This document shows positions 28,169 through 37,308 of a DNA stretch of 64,000 nucleotides, piece after piece. Below the pieces are notes generated by a model. That model searched no databases and was not told the origin of the DNA. It saw nothing but the letters and a program-made list of their open reading frames with translations. Positions within the stretch are counted from its first letter, which is position 1. The number at the start of each line of letters is the position of its first letter. The position numbers were made by a program, and so were the translations under genes. This DNA is from Rhodovulum marinum (lineage in GTDB: Bacteria > Pseudomonadota > Alphaproteobacteria > Rhodobacterales > Rhodobacteraceae). The DNA is taken from positions 61,295 to 125,294 of the forward strand of contig NZ_SLXP01000010.1 of the NCBI RefSeq assembly GCF_004343075.1, in the 5' to 3' direction.

Positions 28169-28847
28169 CCGGCTGGTGATCGAACAGGGCGACTTCCGTC
28201 TCACGGCCGACCTGCGGGTCGAAAAAGGGCGGATCGTGGCCGTTCTGGGGCCCTCGGGCGCGGGCAAATCCACGCTGCTCGACGTGATCGCGGGATTTCT
28301 GCCGCCCAGCGCGGGGCGTGTCCTGTGGCAGGGCAAGGACCTTGGGCCGCTCGCCCCCGGCGACCGGCCCCTGTCGATGCTGTTCCAGGACAACAACCTT
28401 TTCCCGCACCTGACGGCGGCGCAAAACGTCGGGCTTGGCCTACGGCCCGACCTGCGGCTGTCGCCAAAGGACTGGCAGGCGGTCGAGGCGGCGCTGGCAC
28501 GGGTCGGGCTGGCCGGTCTCGGCGACCGCGTTCCCGCCGCGCTGTCGGGCGGGCAACGGGGGCGGGTGGCGCTGGCCCGGATGCTGTTGCGCGGCCGGCC
28601 GCTGATGCTTCTGGACGAACCCTTCGCGGCGCTGGGGCCGGCGCTGAAATCGGAAATGCTGGCGCTTGTGGCAAACCTGGCCCGGGAAACCGGCGCGACC
28701 GTGCTTTTGGTGACCCACGACCCCCAGGACGCACGCGCCATCGCCGAGGAAACCGTGATCGTGGCCGATGGCAGGACGCACCCACCACGCCCGACCGCCG
28801 CACTACTGGCCGATCCGCCCCCGGCGCTGCGCGCCTATCTGGGCTAG
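28155..28847 (+). CDS. thiQ: Thiamine ABC transporter ATP-binding protein
   Basis: A 230-residue ABC ATPase: Walker A GPSGAGKST (residues 31-39), Q-loop LFQDNNLFPHL, signature LSGGQRGRVALARM, Walker B LMLLDEPFAAL, and the H-loop VTHDPQD. The GTG at 28155 (VLTLDRLVIEQ) is preferred; it overlaps the end of thiP by 14 bases. The frame extends 13 codons further upstream to a possible start at 28116, but those residues are not ABC-like. Confidence 0.93.
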   Translation: MLTLDRLVIEQGDFRLTADLRVEKGRIVAVLGPSGAGKSTLLDVIAGFLPPSAGRVLWQGKDLGPLAPGDRPLSMLFQDNNLFPHLTAAQNVGLGLRPDLRLSPKDWQAVEAALARVGLAGLGDRVPAALSGGQRGRVALARMLLRGRPLMLLDEPFAALGPALKSEMLALVANLARETGATVLLVTHDPQDARAIAEETVIVADGRTHPPRPTAALLADPPPALRAYLG

Positions 28848-28857
28848 GCCCGGATCG

Positions 28858-28888
28858 CCAAAAGAAAACGCGCCCCGAAGGGCGCGTT
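28858..28888. terminator. Bidirectional terminator between thiQ and petC
   Basis: AACGCGCCC (28867-28875) pairs with GGGCGCGTT (28880-28888) around a CGAA tetraloop. On the minus strand the stem is followed by TTTTCTTTT, which makes a strong terminator for the pet operon. Confidence 0.85.
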
Positions 28889-28916
28889 CCCGAAGATCAG
28901 TTGATCCGGTATGGGA

Positions 28917-29705
28917 TCAGATTTCCTTCTTGGGCTTGTAAGGCGCCCAAAGCCGCTTGTTGGTCAGGTACAGCAGCACCGTCAGCACGGTCAGGAACAT
29001 GACCGAGATGAAGCCGGCCTCCTTGCGCGCCATCAGCTTGGGCTCGGCGGTCCACATCAGGAAAGCGGCCACGTCCTTGGCGGCCTGTTCCGCAGTCGCC
29101 GGGGTGCCGTCCGCATATTCCACGTCGTCACCGTACAGCTGCGGCGGCATCGCGCTCCACCCCGTCGAGAAGACCGGGTTGCGGTAGTAGATCGTGCCCG
29201 CCTCGTCCTTCGTCTCGTCCGTGAAGGCCAAGAGATAGGACGTGATGTACTCGGGTCCGCCGATGCCCTTGAACAGCTGGTTCAGACCCGTGCCCGCCGG
29301 CCCGTGGAAACCCGCCCGCGACTTGGCCATCAGGCTAAGGTCGGGCGCGCCGGGATAGGTGCCGGCCGGGTAATGGTCGGTCGGCTTGGCCGGGCGGAAA
29401 TCGTCGATCTCTTCGTCGAACACCTCGAAGGACGCGGCGTATTCCCGCATGGCGTCATCGCTGAGGCTGGGCCCGCCGGGCTCGGACAGTGCACGGAAGG
29501 GCACGTAGATCAGGCCGTGGCAGGCGGCGCAGATCTCGGTGTAGACCTGCAGACCGCGCTGAAGCTGGGCCTGGTCGTATTTCCCGAACACGCCTTCGAA
29601 CGGGAACTTGTAGTCCGTGACATGCCCTTCGCTCTCGGCGGCGAGGGCGCCACCCGCCCCGATGGTCAGGGCGGTCAGCGCGGCGATCGTGCGTTTCATC
29701 AACAT
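28917..29705 (-). CDS. petC: Cytochrome c1 of the bc1 complex
   Basis: A 262-residue precursor with a signal peptide (residues 1-23). The covalent heme site CAACH is at about 55-59, and the likely axial Met is in the [15 protein letters not shown] region. A C-terminal membrane anchor ([22 protein letters not shown]) holds the protein in the inner membrane with the heme in the periplasm. It passes electrons from the Rieske centre to cytochrome c2/cy. ATG 29705 has AGAAGGGAT upstream; ATG 29699 is an alternative. It is the third gene of petABC. Confidence 0.95.
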   Translation of the reverse strand: MLMKRTIAALTALTIGAGGALAAESEGHVTDYKFPFEGVFGKYDQAQLQRGLQVYTEICAACHGLIYVPFRALSEPGGPSLSDDAMREYAASFEVFDEEIDDFRPAKPTDHYPAGTYPGAPDLSLMAKSRAGFHGPAGTGLNQLFKGIGGPEYITSYLLAFTDETKDEAGTIYYRNPVFSTGWSAMPPQLYGDDVEYADGTPATAEQAAKDVAAFLMWTAEPKLMARKEAGFISVMFLTVLTVLLYLTNKRLWAPYKPKKEI

Positions 29706-29722
29706 CGTTACGATCCCTTCTC

Positions 29723-31063
29723 TCACTCGGCGGGGCTGGTGGCGGTGCCGGTCGCAGCGCCGTCGCCATAGTGGGCGTTGAAGTCTTCCTCGATGGTCTC
29801 GGGCTGGGGCAACGGCTTTTCGATGACACCCAGAACCGGCAGGACGATCAGGAAATAGGCGAACCAGACAGCCGAACCGATCAGGGCGATGGTCGGATAG
29901 ATGCCCTCGGCCGGCATGGCCCCCGCCCACATCAGGACGAAGAAGTCCACGACGAAGATCCAGAAGGCCACCTTGAACATCGGCCGGTACCGGCCCGACC
30001 GGACGTTCGAGGTGTCAAGCCACGGCACCAGCGCCATCACGATGATCGAACCGAACATCGCGATCACGCCGAAGAACTTGGCGTCGACCACACCGAAGGT
30101 CAGCCAGTCGGTCAGGATCACCAGCCAGACGTCGCCGTCAAAGGCCCGCAGGATCGCGTAGAAGGGCAGGAAGTACCATTCGGGCACGATATGCGTCGGC
30201 GTCACCAGCGGGTCGGCCATGACATAGTTGTCCGGGTGGCCCAGATAGTTCGGCATGAAGCCGACCACCGCGAAGAACGCGATCAGCACGACGCCCAGCG
30301 CGAACAGGTCCTTGATTACGAAGTAGGGCCAGAACGGCAGGGTGTCCTTCTCGGCCTCTTCCTTGGACGCGCGGCGCACCTCGACCCCGGTGGGGTTGTT
30401 GTTGCCGGTGCTGTGGAACGCCCAGACATGGACGATCGACAGGCCCAGGATCACGAAGGGCAGCAGGTAGTGCAGCGAGAAGAAGCGCGTCAGCGTCGGG
30501 TTGCCAACCGCCGGGCCGCCCTGCAGCCAGGTCAGAAGGGCGTCGCCGACCCACGGAATCGCGCCGAACAGCCCGGTGATCACGGTCGCGCCCCAGAAGG
30601 ACATCTGGCCCCAGGGCAGAACGTAGCCCATGAACGCCGTGGCCATCATCGCCAGGTAGATCAGGATACCGATGATCCAGGTCACCTCGCGCGGCGACTT
30701 GTACGAACCGTAGTAAAGCCCGCGGAAGATGTGCAGGTACACCGCGATGAAGAACAGCGAGGCGCCGTTCGCATGCAGGTAGCGCAGGAAGTGGCCGCCG
30801 TTCACGTTGCGCATGATGTGCTCGACCGAGGCAAAGGCCATGTCGGCATGCGGCACGTAGTGCATCGCCAGCACGATACCGGTGACGATCTGCAGCACCA
30901 GCGCGAAGAACAGCACGACGCCCCAGATCCACATCCAGTTGAGGTTCTTGGGGGTCGGGATCATGATCGTGTCGTAGATCAGGCCGACGATCGGCAGGCG
31001 CCGATGCAGCCACTTCTCGGAGCCCGACTTCGGCTCGTAGTGATCGTGAGGAATACCGGACAT
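29723..31063 (-). CDS. petB: Cytochrome b of the bc1 complex
   Basis: A 446-residue membrane protein with eight transmembrane helices. The heme-ligand histidine pairs are in [10 protein letters not shown]...[12 protein letters not shown] and [20 protein letters not shown]. The Qo-site motif PEWY is in [17 protein letters not shown], and [12 protein letters not shown] precedes it. It oxidises ubiquinol at Qo and reduces quinone at Qi. The length matches Rhodobacter cytochrome b. It lies 17 bases from petC and 11 from petA, one operon. Confidence 0.97.
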   Translation of the reverse strand: MSGIPHDHYEPKSGSEKWLHRRLPIVGLIYDTIMIPTPKNLNWMWIWGVVLFFALVLQIVTGIVLAMHYVPHADMAFASVEHIMRNVNGGHFLRYLHANGASLFFIAVYLHIFRGLYYGSYKSPREVTWIIGILIYLAMMATAFMGYVLPWGQMSFWGATVITGLFGAIPWVGDALLTWLQGGPAVGNPTLTRFFSLHYLLPFVILGLSIVHVWAFHSTGNNNPTGVEVRRASKEEAEKDTLPFWPYFVIKDLFALGVVLIAFFAVVGFMPNYLGHPDNYVMADPLVTPTHIVPEWYFLPFYAILRAFDGDVWLVILTDWLTFGVVDAKFFGVIAMFGSIIVMALVPWLDTSNVRSGRYRPMFKVAFWIFVVDFFVLMWAGAMPAEGIYPTIALIGSAVWFAYFLIVLPVLGVIEKPLPQPETIEEDFNAHYGDGAATGTATSPAE

Positions 31064-31074
31064 CGGGTGCTCCC

Positions 31075-31632
31075 TTAACCGAGTTGGATGGTCGTCTCGT
31101 CCACGAAGGACGCGACCGGGATGTACATGTTCTCGGGCGCGGGGCCCTTGCGAATGCGGCCGGCAGAATCATAGTGCGAGCCGTGGCAGGGGCAGAACCA
31201 CCCGCCGTAGTCGCCCGACTGGTTGCCGATCGGCACACAGCCAAGGTGCGTGCAGACACCGATCATCACCAGCCACTTGCCGTCTTCGTCCATGGTGCGG
31301 TTCTGGTCGGTGGCTTCGCCCGGCTTGTTCGGGTTGCGCGAGTCGTTGTCGCGCAGGTCACCCAGCGGGATGCTGCGTGCCAGTTCGATGTCCTCCTGCG
31401 TCCGCAGGCGGATGAACACCGGCTTGCCCAGGAACTTGACGGTGATCTGCTGGCCTTCGGCGACAGAGGACACATCCACACGGATCGAGCTCAGCGCCTG
31501 CACGTCGGCAGAGGGGTTCATCTGGTCGACGAGCGGCCAGACCGCCGCCCCGGCGGTCACAACACCGGCGCCCGCCGTGGCGTAGTAAAGGAAGTCGCGG
31601 CGGGTGCCGTCGTGATCTTCTGCGTGCGACAC
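31075..31632 (-). CDS. petA: Rieske iron-sulfur protein of the bc1 complex
   Basis: A 185-residue Rieske protein with an uncleaved twin-arginine membrane anchor ([17 protein letters not shown]). The cluster boxes are CTHLGC near residue 129 and CPCHGSHYD near 149. Translation most likely starts at GTG 31632 ([14 protein letters not shown]), which matches the Rhodobacter PetA N-terminus and has GGAGAAATTCTC upstream; the ATG-started frame to 31686 would add 18 non-conserved residues. It is the first gene of petABC. Confidence 0.95.
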   Translation of the reverse strand: MSHAEDHDGTRRDFLYYATAGAGVVTAGAAVWPLVDQMNPSADVQALSSIRVDVSSVAEGQQITVKFLGKPVFIRLRTQEDIELARSIPLGDLRDNDSRNPNKPGEATDQNRTMDEDGKWLVMIGVCTHLGCVPIGNQSGDYGGWFCPCHGSHYDSAGRIRKGPAPENMYIPVASFVDETTIQLG

Positions 31633-31931
31633 GAGAATTTCTCCTTTCCATGACCGGCGTCCCGGTCGATTCGAAAAACCGGCCATGGGGAAAGCCCCGG
31701 CCTTTTCCCAGAGTTACCTAGCCCCCGTAAACACTTGCGTCCAGCGGACATAGCCGCGCAGCAAGGGGGGTGGGCCGGCGCGATTTCCGGTCGACTGTCG
31801 TATACTCGCCGCGTTAACGGGCAGCCAGAGAAAATTGCCGTTCTTGCGCCGCTCTGAGACGTTCGACCGCACTCTGCCCCGGATTCCCGCCCGTTTTCTC
31901 GGCGCCGAATCTCACGCAGTTTTGAGGTCGC
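31633..31931 (-). promoter_or_regulatory. Gene-free 299 bases upstream of petA
   Basis: This stretch must hold the petABC promoter. I see no riboswitch, tRNA or convincing small ORF in it, and no repeat beyond ordinary GC-rich sequence. The left edge of the glutathione transferase gene is at 31932. Confidence 0.35.
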
Positions 31932-32540
31932 TCACACCCCGGGCGCGGTCTGCTCCATAGCCGGGCGGCGGGCGAATCCCGCCTCCCACTCGGCCAGCCC
32001 GGCGCGCCCGGCCCGCCAGTCGCGGGCGCCATGGCGGAAATCGAGATAGCCCAGCGCACAGCCGAGCGCGATCTGCGCCATTGTCAGCGGCCCGGCCAGC
32101 TGGGTCATCCAGCGCGACTCGATGGTGTCCAGGGCGCGGGCGATCTTTCCCCACTGGGCATCCACCCAGGCGGGGCTGCGCTCGCCCTCGGGACGGCAGC
32201 GCGTCTCGTAGACCATCAGGACGGCGGCATCCATGATCCCGTCGGCGGTGGCCTCCAGCGTCAGCACCTCCCAGATGCGGCTTTCGGGATAAAGTCGTGC
32301 ACCCGCGCGCGCATCCAGATACCGGCAGATCACCCGGCTGTCGTAAAGCGCGGGGCCCTCGGGGCGGGTCAGCACCGGGATCTTGCCCAGCGGGTTCTCG
32401 GCCAGCGGCATCTGCTCGGTCGCCAGCGCGTGGCCGACGGCAGGCAGGATCTTCACCGCGTCCACCTGGCCGGTCTCGATCAGCGCCACCCGGACCTTGC
32501 GACAGAAGGGCGAAGCCGGGTTGTCGTACAGCTGCATCAT
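31932..32540 (-). CDS. Glutathione S-transferase family protein
   Basis: A 202-residue GST. The thioredoxin-like N-domain begins MQLYDNPASPFCRKVRVALIETG (catalytic Ser/Cys region) and continues NPLGKIPVLTRPEGPALYDSRVICRYLD, containing the cis-Pro and the ESR/DSR glutathione motif. A helical C-domain follows (SRWMTQLAGPLTMAQIALGCALGYLDFRH). It probably conjugates or reduces small electrophiles. The start overlaps the stop of the upstream small gene (ATGATG with TGA inside), so they are co-transcribed. Confidence 0.88.
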   Translation of the reverse strand: MMQLYDNPASPFCRKVRVALIETGQVDAVKILPAVGHALATEQMPLAENPLGKIPVLTRPEGPALYDSRVICRYLDARAGARLYPESRIWEVLTLEATADGIMDAAVLMVYETRCRPEGERSPAWVDAQWGKIARALDTIESRWMTQLAGPLTMAQIALGCALGYLDFRHGARDWRAGRAGLAEWEAGFARRPAMEQTAPGV

Positions 32541-32815
32541 ACGCGGCGGAACCGGACGCGGCCCAGGGCGCTTGCGTCGATCTCCACCCCGGGGCCCGAC
32601 TCGCCCACCCGGATCGTGCGTTTCAGCCGGGCACCGCCATTCACCTGTTCGGCATCCCGGCGAAAGGCCAGCCCCTCGCCCAATTCGTCCATCGCGTCCT
32701 CGGCCCGCTGGTCGCGGTGCAGCGGTTCACGCAGGCTGCGGATGGCATAGACCACAACCGCAACGGCACCCATCCTGAGCGCGGTCGCGGCGATCGGGGC
32801 AAGCGGCAGGGGCAT
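32537..32815 (-). CDS. Small hypothetical protein upstream of the GST gene
   Basis: A 92-residue protein with one N-terminal hydrophobic segment (about residues 5-24) followed by a polar, charged region (REPLHRDQRAEDAMDELGEGL) and a short strand-rich C-terminus. No family is recognised. It is probably anchored to the inner membrane with the bulk in the cytoplasm. It is coupled to the GST gene by a 4-base overlap. Confidence 0.65.
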   Translation of the reverse strand: MPLPLAPIAATALRMGAVAVVVYAIRSLREPLHRDQRAEDAMDELGEGLAFRRDAEQVNGGARLKRTIRVGESGPGVEIDASALGRVRFRRV

Positions 32816-32912
32816 CGTCGGTCACTCCGTTGCGGTGACCTTCAAGATAGTCAGCCGGGGGACCTCTGTCCATTCGGGCGTAACCCGGCTGGCCGCGTTC
32901 CCGGAACAGACC

Positions 32913-34178
32913 CTATTCCGCCTGAAGACGCCCATTCGCATGACCAGTGATCCGGGCCTCGACGATCTGCCCCTCAGGGCGCGGGCCGGCGAAAGCGACC
33001 TCGGTGAATTGCTCGGTCCGGCCCATCTCGGGGCTTTCCATCAGGATTCGGTGGGAGCGGCCCACCTGCGCGGCAAGGTGGCGGTCCACCTGCGCCGCGC
33101 CGGCGTCCCGCAGGCGCGCGGCGCGGTCCTTGATGGCGGTGCCGTTCACCTGCGGCATCCGTGCAGCCGGGGTGCCGGGCCGCGGCGAATAGGGAAAGAC
33201 GTGCAGCCATGTCAGGTCGCACTCCCCGACCAGCCGCAGCGAGTTTTCGAACATTTCCTCGGTCTCGGTCGGGAAACCGGCGATGATGTCGGCGCCGAAC
33301 GTCATGTCGGGGCGCAGCCGGCGGGCCTCGGCGCAGAACCGGATCGCGTCGGCGCGGGAATGGCGGCGCTTCATCCGCTTCAGGATCAGGTCGTCGCCCG
33401 CCTGCAGCGACAGGTGCAGATGCGGCATCAGCCGGCCTTCCTCGGCGATCGCGGCCATCAGCGCCGGGTCGGCCTCGATGGAATCGATGGAAGATATGCG
33501 CAGGCGCGGCAACTCGGGCACCAGTTTCAGGATGCGCCGCACCAGGTCGCCCAGCCGCGGTTCCCCCGGCAGGTCGGCGCCCCAGCTGGTCAGGTCCACC
33601 CCGGTCAGCACCACCTCGTTATAGCCGCGCGCGACCAGGCGGGCGATCTGGTCCACCACGACCCCCGCGGGCACCGACCGGGAATTGCCCCGGCCAAAGG
33701 GAATGATGCAAAAGGTGCAGCGGTGGTCACAGCCGTTCTGGATCTGGACATAGGCGCGCGAACGGGTGCCGAACCCGTCGATCAGGTGCCCGGCGGTCTC
33801 GCGCACCGACATGATGTCATCGACCATCACCTTCTCGGTCGGGCCGATGAAATCGGGCTCGGCCAGCCTGGCCCAGGTCTCGGCGCGCATCTTCTCGGCA
33901 TTGCCCAGGACCAGGTCCACCTCCTCCATCGCGGCAAAGCGGTCGGGCTCGGTCTGGGCGGCACAGCCGGTCACCACGATCTTGCCGCGCGGATTCTCAC
34001 GCCGCAGGCGGCGAATCTCCTGCCGGGCCTTGCGCACCGCCTCGGCGGTGACGGCGCAGGTGTTCACGACATGGACATTGTCCAGACCCGCGGCCGAGAC
34101 CAGGTCCTTCATCGCCTCGGTCTCATAGGCGTTCAGCCGGCAACCCAGCGTGGTGAATCGGGGTGCTGCGCGGTCCAT
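32913..34178 (-). CDS. mtaB: tRNA t6A37 methylthiotransferase MtaB
   Basis: A 421-residue radical-SAM methylthiotransferase. Visible in order: the UPF0004 domain with its cysteines (TTLGCRLNAYETEAM, VVNTCAVTAEA, VTGCAAQTEP), the radical SAM motif CDHRCTFCIIP near residue 148, and a TRAM-like C-terminus. MtaB converts t6A to ms2t6A at position 37 of tRNAs decoding ANN codons. The ATG at 34178 shares a base with the dapF stop (TGATG), so translation is coupled. The frame upstream to 34352 is a shadow of dapF. Confidence 0.92.
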   Translation of the reverse strand: MDRAAPRFTTLGCRLNAYETEAMKDLVSAAGLDNVHVVNTCAVTAEAVRKARQEIRRLRRENPRGKIVVTGCAAQTEPDRFAAMEEVDLVLGNAEKMRAETWARLAEPDFIGPTEKVMVDDIMSVRETAGHLIDGFGTRSRAYVQIQNGCDHRCTFCIIPFGRGNSRSVPAGVVVDQIARLVARGYNEVVLTGVDLTSWGADLPGEPRLGDLVRRILKLVPELPRLRISSIDSIEADPALMAAIAEEGRLMPHLHLSLQAGDDLILKRMKRRHSRADAIRFCAEARRLRPDMTFGADIIAGFPTETEEMFENSLRLVGECDLTWLHVFPYSPRPGTPAARMPQVNGTAIKDRAARLRDAGAAQVDRHLAAQVGRSHRILMESPEMGRTEQFTEVAFAGPRPEGQIVEARITGHANGRLQAE

Positions 34179-35014
34179 CACGCGCCCCGCAGGAAATCGG
34201 GCGTGAACACCCCGTCGAACACATGCGCCGTGGGCCCGGTCATCCAGACCCCGTCCTCGCGCCAGTCGATGCGCAGTTGCCCGCCATCCAGTTCGATCAC
34301 CACGCTGCGCCCGGTCAGACCGCGACGCGCGGCGGCCACCGCAGTCGCGCAAGACGACGACCCCGAGGCCAGCGTGATTCCCGTGCCGCGTTCCCAGACC
34401 CGCATCCGCAGCCGGTCGGGACCGGCCAGGTGCGCCACCTGGACGTTGGTGCGCTGGGGAAACAGCGGGTGATGCTCATGCACGGGACCAAAGGCGGCCA
34501 GGTCCACCGCCTCGGCGTCGTCCACGAAAAAGGTGCAATGCGGGTTGCCCATGCCGGTCGCAACCGGATCGCCCGGAATCGGCAGGTGCAGCGTGTCCAT
34601 CGCCTCGGCCAGCGGAATCGATGCCCAATCCAGCATCGGCGCCCCCATGTTCACCGAGGTCAGCCGCCCGCCGGCGTCCCGCGCCGAAAGTCGCCCGCGT
34701 TCGGTGACAAGCGTCAATTCGGCCTTGCCGGTGTCGTCCATCAGGTGCCGCGCGATGCAGCGCGTGGCATTGCCGCAGGTCGCCGAGGCCGACCCGTCGG
34801 CGTTGTAGAAAACCAGCCGCGCATCCGCGTCCTCTGCGGGTTCGATCACCGCCAGCTGGTCGAACCCCACGCCCCGGTGCCGGTCGGCGATGGCCGCGAC
34901 AAGACCCGGCGAAAGCGATACGTCGCCAGCGCGCGCGTCGATAACGACGAAATCATTGCCCAGCCCGTGCATTTTCATGAAGGGCAGGCCGTTTATGGGT
35001 GCCGTCTGGGCCAT
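34178..35014 (-). CDS. dapF: Diaminopimelate epimerase
   Basis: A 278-residue PLP-independent racemase that interconverts LL- and meso-diaminopimelate for lysine and peptidoglycan synthesis. The two catalytic cysteines are in [12 protein letters not shown] and [11 protein letters not shown], and the N-terminal [16 protein letters not shown] signature is intact. ATG at 35014 begins [17 protein letters not shown]; an internal Met close to the signature is an alternative. It sits 111 bases from tRNA-Lys, in the opposite direction. Confidence 0.96.
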   Translation of the reverse strand: MAQTAPINGLPFMKMHGLGNDFVVIDARAGDVSLSPGLVAAIADRHRGVGFDQLAVIEPAEDADARLVFYNADGSASATCGNATRCIARHLMDDTGKAELTLVTERGRLSARDAGGRLTSVNMGAPMLDWASIPLAEAMDTLHLPIPGDPVATGMGNPHCTFFVDDAEAVDLAAFGPVHEHHPLFPQRTNVQVAHLAGPDRLRMRVWERGTGITLASGSSSCATAVAAARRGLTGRSVVIELDGGQLRIDWREDGVWMTGPTAHVFDGVFTPDFLRGA

Positions 35015-35125
35015 GGCCGCGGGATATAACGCCGCGCCCGGTACGAATCCAGCGGCACGAAGCGAAAGGCGCGGTTTTTGCCCTTGACCCCCCCGCGCGG
35101 TTTTTCTAGGGAACAGGCCTCAAGT

Positions 35126-35201
35126 GGGCCGTTAGCTCAGTTGGTAGAGCAACTGACTTTTAATCAGTGGGTCGCAGGTTCGAATCCTGCACGGCTCACC
35201 A
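35126..35201 (+). tRNA. tRNA-Lys (anticodon UUU)
   Basis: A complete 76-base cloverleaf: acceptor GGGCCGT paired with ACGGCTC (one G-U), D arm with GCTCAGTTGGTAGAGC, anticodon loop CTTTTAA giving UUU, variable region, T arm GGTTCGAATCC, and encoded CCA. Its 3' 17 bases are duplicated at 44751, the signature of integration of the neighbouring mobile element, which has restored an intact tRNA. Confidence 0.97.
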
Positions 35202-35205
35202 CTTG
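35185..35205 (+). repeat. attL: left attachment repeat in the tRNA-Lys 3' end
   Basis: A 21-bp sequence (TCCTGCACGGCTCACCA then CTTG) identical to 44751-44771. It covers the T arm end, acceptor strand and CCA of tRNA-Lys plus four bases, and directly abuts the integrase stop at 35206. Confidence 0.92.
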
Positions 35206-36324
35206 TCACAATTTATCCTTTCGTATCCGGCGGTTATCGGCGGATTTGGCGAACCTTTTCGGAAGGTTCACCACGTTCTGTTCGCCGTTCGGTCTCGCGA
35301 TCAATTTCTCGAAGGCAGAATCGGCCAGCCCTTCCCGGCCAGCCGCTTCGGTGTAGAGCTGCACCAAGGCGAGGGTCTTGTGCCCGGTCACGGCGCCGAT
35401 CTCGTGGGGCGTGGCGCCCGCCTCGGCCAGCCGACGCGCGCAAGCCTTCCGCAGCCCGTGCGAAGTGCACGCGGAAAGCTCCGCCTTGTCGCACCATTTC
35501 CGCACCGCGTTCCCCAGCCCCTCGGCCGAGCGTGGTTTGCCGCTCGCGGTCGCGAGGAACGGGCGGTCATCGGGCAGAGGCGCCAGAACATTGCGCAAGT
35601 CGTCGTGCATCGGAATGCTGATCAGGATGCCGCCCGAGCGGGCCGTCTTCTGCCGTCGGTATTCGATTCGGTCGCCCTTGATGTTCCACGGGCCGAGCTT
35701 CACCGCGTCCACGCGGGCGGCGCCGGTGTAGAGCATCAACGTCACCGCCCGGTGCGCCAGCGTGCCCGGCTTGTGAACCTCGAAGAACCGCGCGATCTCG
35801 CCCTCGTCCCAGCTATGGAAGCCCTCGCTTTCGACGCGATAGGGCTTCGTCGTGCGGGCCGGGTTGTCCGGTCGCCAGTCGAGCGAAACGGCATGGTCCA
35901 GGAGCTGGATCAACCGCTTGCGAAGATTGTTTGCGGCGGCCGGCGTCTCGGCCTTCTTGGCGAGGATCGCGGCGACGTGGCGGCGCTGCATCTGGTGCAC
36001 AGGCTGGTTGCCGTAGTCCTGGCGGAAGGGCTCGATAATGCCGCGATAAACGCGTTTCGTGCTGTCCGCGAGGTTCAGGAAGTCAGGCGAGGTGTAGAAG
36101 CTCGCCACCAGCGCCGAGACGGAACCGGGCGCGGTTCGCTCTGCGCCGATCAGGCCGCGGGTCCGGTGCCCTTCAAGCGCGGCCTCATAGCGGCGCACGA
36201 AGTCGTCGGAACCGTAGTCGGTCCCCAGCTCGGCCGAGAAACCGCCTTTTCGGAACCGCCACCGGCGTTTGCCGTGGCGGTCGCGATAGGGCGTTGCGCC
36301 GGGATATTGCTTCCGGTGCTTCAT
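35206..36324 (-). CDS. int: Tyrosine-type site-specific integrase
   Basis: A 372-residue phage integrase. An N-terminal arm/core-binding part (MKHRKQYPGATPYRDRHGKRRWRF) is followed by the catalytic domain with Arg in YTGAARVDAVKL, HGLRKACARRL (His-x-x-Arg), GHKTLALVQLYT (His and the nucleophile Tyr). It would recombine attP with the tRNA-Lys 3' end. The ATG at 36324 overlaps the stop of the preceding small gene by four bases; an ATG at 36342 lies inside that gene. It is the last gene of a four-gene operon. Confidence 0.93.
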   Translation of the reverse strand: MKHRKQYPGATPYRDRHGKRRWRFRKGGFSAELGTDYGSDDFVRRYEAALEGHRTRGLIGAERTAPGSVSALVASFYTSPDFLNLADSTKRVYRGIIEPFRQDYGNQPVHQMQRRHVAAILAKKAETPAAANNLRKRLIQLLDHAVSLDWRPDNPARTTKPYRVESEGFHSWDEGEIARFFEVHKPGTLAHRAVTLMLYTGAARVDAVKLGPWNIKGDRIEYRRQKTARSGGILISIPMHDDLRNVLAPLPDDRPFLATASGKPRSAEGLGNAVRKWCDKAELSACTSHGLRKACARRLAEAGATPHEIGAVTGHKTLALVQLYTEAAGREGLADSAFEKLIARPNGEQNVVNLPKRFAKSADNRRIRKDKL

Positions 36325-36500
36325 GCGGTGGCCGCGTCCCATGGGTTGCCGCCTTCATCGGGGGCGACCGTCGAAAAGACCACTATCTTTCCCGTGCGCG
36401 GGTCGATCTCGCAGCGAACCACGGGCAGGCCCGCGTCGCGATAGGCTTTGAGAACCTTCGTCACGTCGCTTTGGGTGAAGATCGCGCGCCTGGCCGCCAT
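36321..36500 (-). CDS. Small protein coupled to the integrase (59 residues)
   Basis: Reading from ATG 36500: MAARRAIFTQSDVTKVLKAY, then a short strand-rich part with VVRCEIDPRTGKIVVFST, ending at TGA 36321. The stop overlaps the integrase ATG by four bases. The FTQSDVTKVLKA start and IDPxTGKIVV middle are typical of small proteins that precede integrases in alphaproteobacterial elements; their role is unknown, and a directionality factor is one possibility. Confidence 0.7.
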   Translation of the reverse strand: MAARRAIFTQSDVTKVLKAYRDAGLPVVRCEIDPRTGKIVVFSTVAPDEGGNPWDAATA

Positions 36501-36504
36501 GCCC

Positions 36505-36681
36505 TCACAGCCCCCTCAGAATGTCGCGGAGCTTGCCCTGCACCGCATCGTAGTCGAAGGCGTTGGGCTTGTCGGGCAGCGGGCGAAGCCCTCGCTCGAT
36601 GCAGAACCGCCAGAAGGCGTGGTTGGCGCCGCGATAGCCGAGCGTCCGGGCGAGGTCTTTGGCATACCAGTAGCGCGTCAT
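36505..36681 (-). CDS. Small DNA-binding-like protein (58 residues)
   Basis: Reading from ATG 36681: MTRYWYAKDLARTLGYRGAN, then HAFWRFCIERGLRPLPDKPN, and a C-terminal helix ending ILRGL at TGA 36505. The ATG overlaps the stop of the upstream HTH gene (ATGA). The pattern resembles a short MerR/excisionase-like fold (AKDLARTLGY as a helix-turn). It is a good candidate excisionase, but no experimentally known homologue is recognised. Confidence 0.65.
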   Translation of the reverse strand: MTRYWYAKDLARTLGYRGANHAFWRFCIERGLRPLPDKPNAFDYDAVQGKLRDILRGL

Positions 36682-37253
36682 GCTTCGGCCTCCGCATCCA
36701 TTGCTCGCCTCACCTTGTCCATTATGTCGTCAGCGATCAGGCCAGCACCCAAGACGATATGCGTCACCCGAAGAAGGGCCCTCGTTGCTTTGTCGAGTTC
36801 GGTCTGGTCGCGCGAAAAGACGAGTTGGTCGCCATCCCAGTAGGCGTAGTGGATTTTCACACCCTTCTCTCCGATCAGCGCCACTGCGACATAATTCTCA
36901 AGGGCAACCTCAAGCGGTGAGTAGCCGTCCCAATCCGGGTCTGCATGATTCTTGGCGGATTGCTCGCAGTGCCACTCGACAAGCTTCACAGGCGTTTCAG
37001 CCAATTGCGCAGCGGTGGAGGGCAGCATGCCGATTTCTTCCACCAGGTCGATCATCGCAGAGATTCGCATCATATCGGCCGGAGAGAAGACCCACCGGCC
37101 GAGCTTGTGCTTGGCGCCAATTTCAGGCGTTCCGCGTTTGAGCCAGTTCCGCAGCGTGAATTTGTCCACGCCGGTCATCTGGATCAGTTCTTCCGAACTG
37201 AATGCGCGCTCATGCAAGAGTTCGCGCAGCTCTTGTGGTGCCATCTCAAACAT
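36678..37253 (-). CDS. HTH (MerR-like) regulatory protein of the element
   Basis: A 191-residue protein. Residues 1-60 contain a helix-turn-helix (SSEELIQMTGVDKFTLRNWLKRGTPEIG, then GRWVFSPADMMRISAMIDL) resembling MerR-type or AlpA-like DNA-binding domains. The rest is helical with no known domain (EWHCEQSAKNHADPDWDGYS, HYAYWDGDQLVFSRDQTEL). It heads the regulator - 58 aa - 59 aa - integrase operon, so it may activate excision. ATG 37253 is chosen; the open frame to 37316 adds residues that are not domain-like. Confidence 0.72.
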   Translation of the reverse strand: MFEMAPQELRELLHERAFSSEELIQMTGVDKFTLRNWLKRGTPEIGAKHKLGRWVFSPADMMRISAMIDLVEEIGMLPSTAAQLAETPVKLVEWHCEQSAKNHADPDWDGYSPLEVALENYVAVALIGEKGVKIHYAYWDGDQLVFSRDQTELDKATRALLRVTHIVLGAGLIADDIMDKVRRAMDAEAEA

Positions 37254-37308
37254 GCAGCCACTATGTCGAGTATCGCCCGATTGGTCAATAGTCGCGTGAC
37301 TAACGCTG

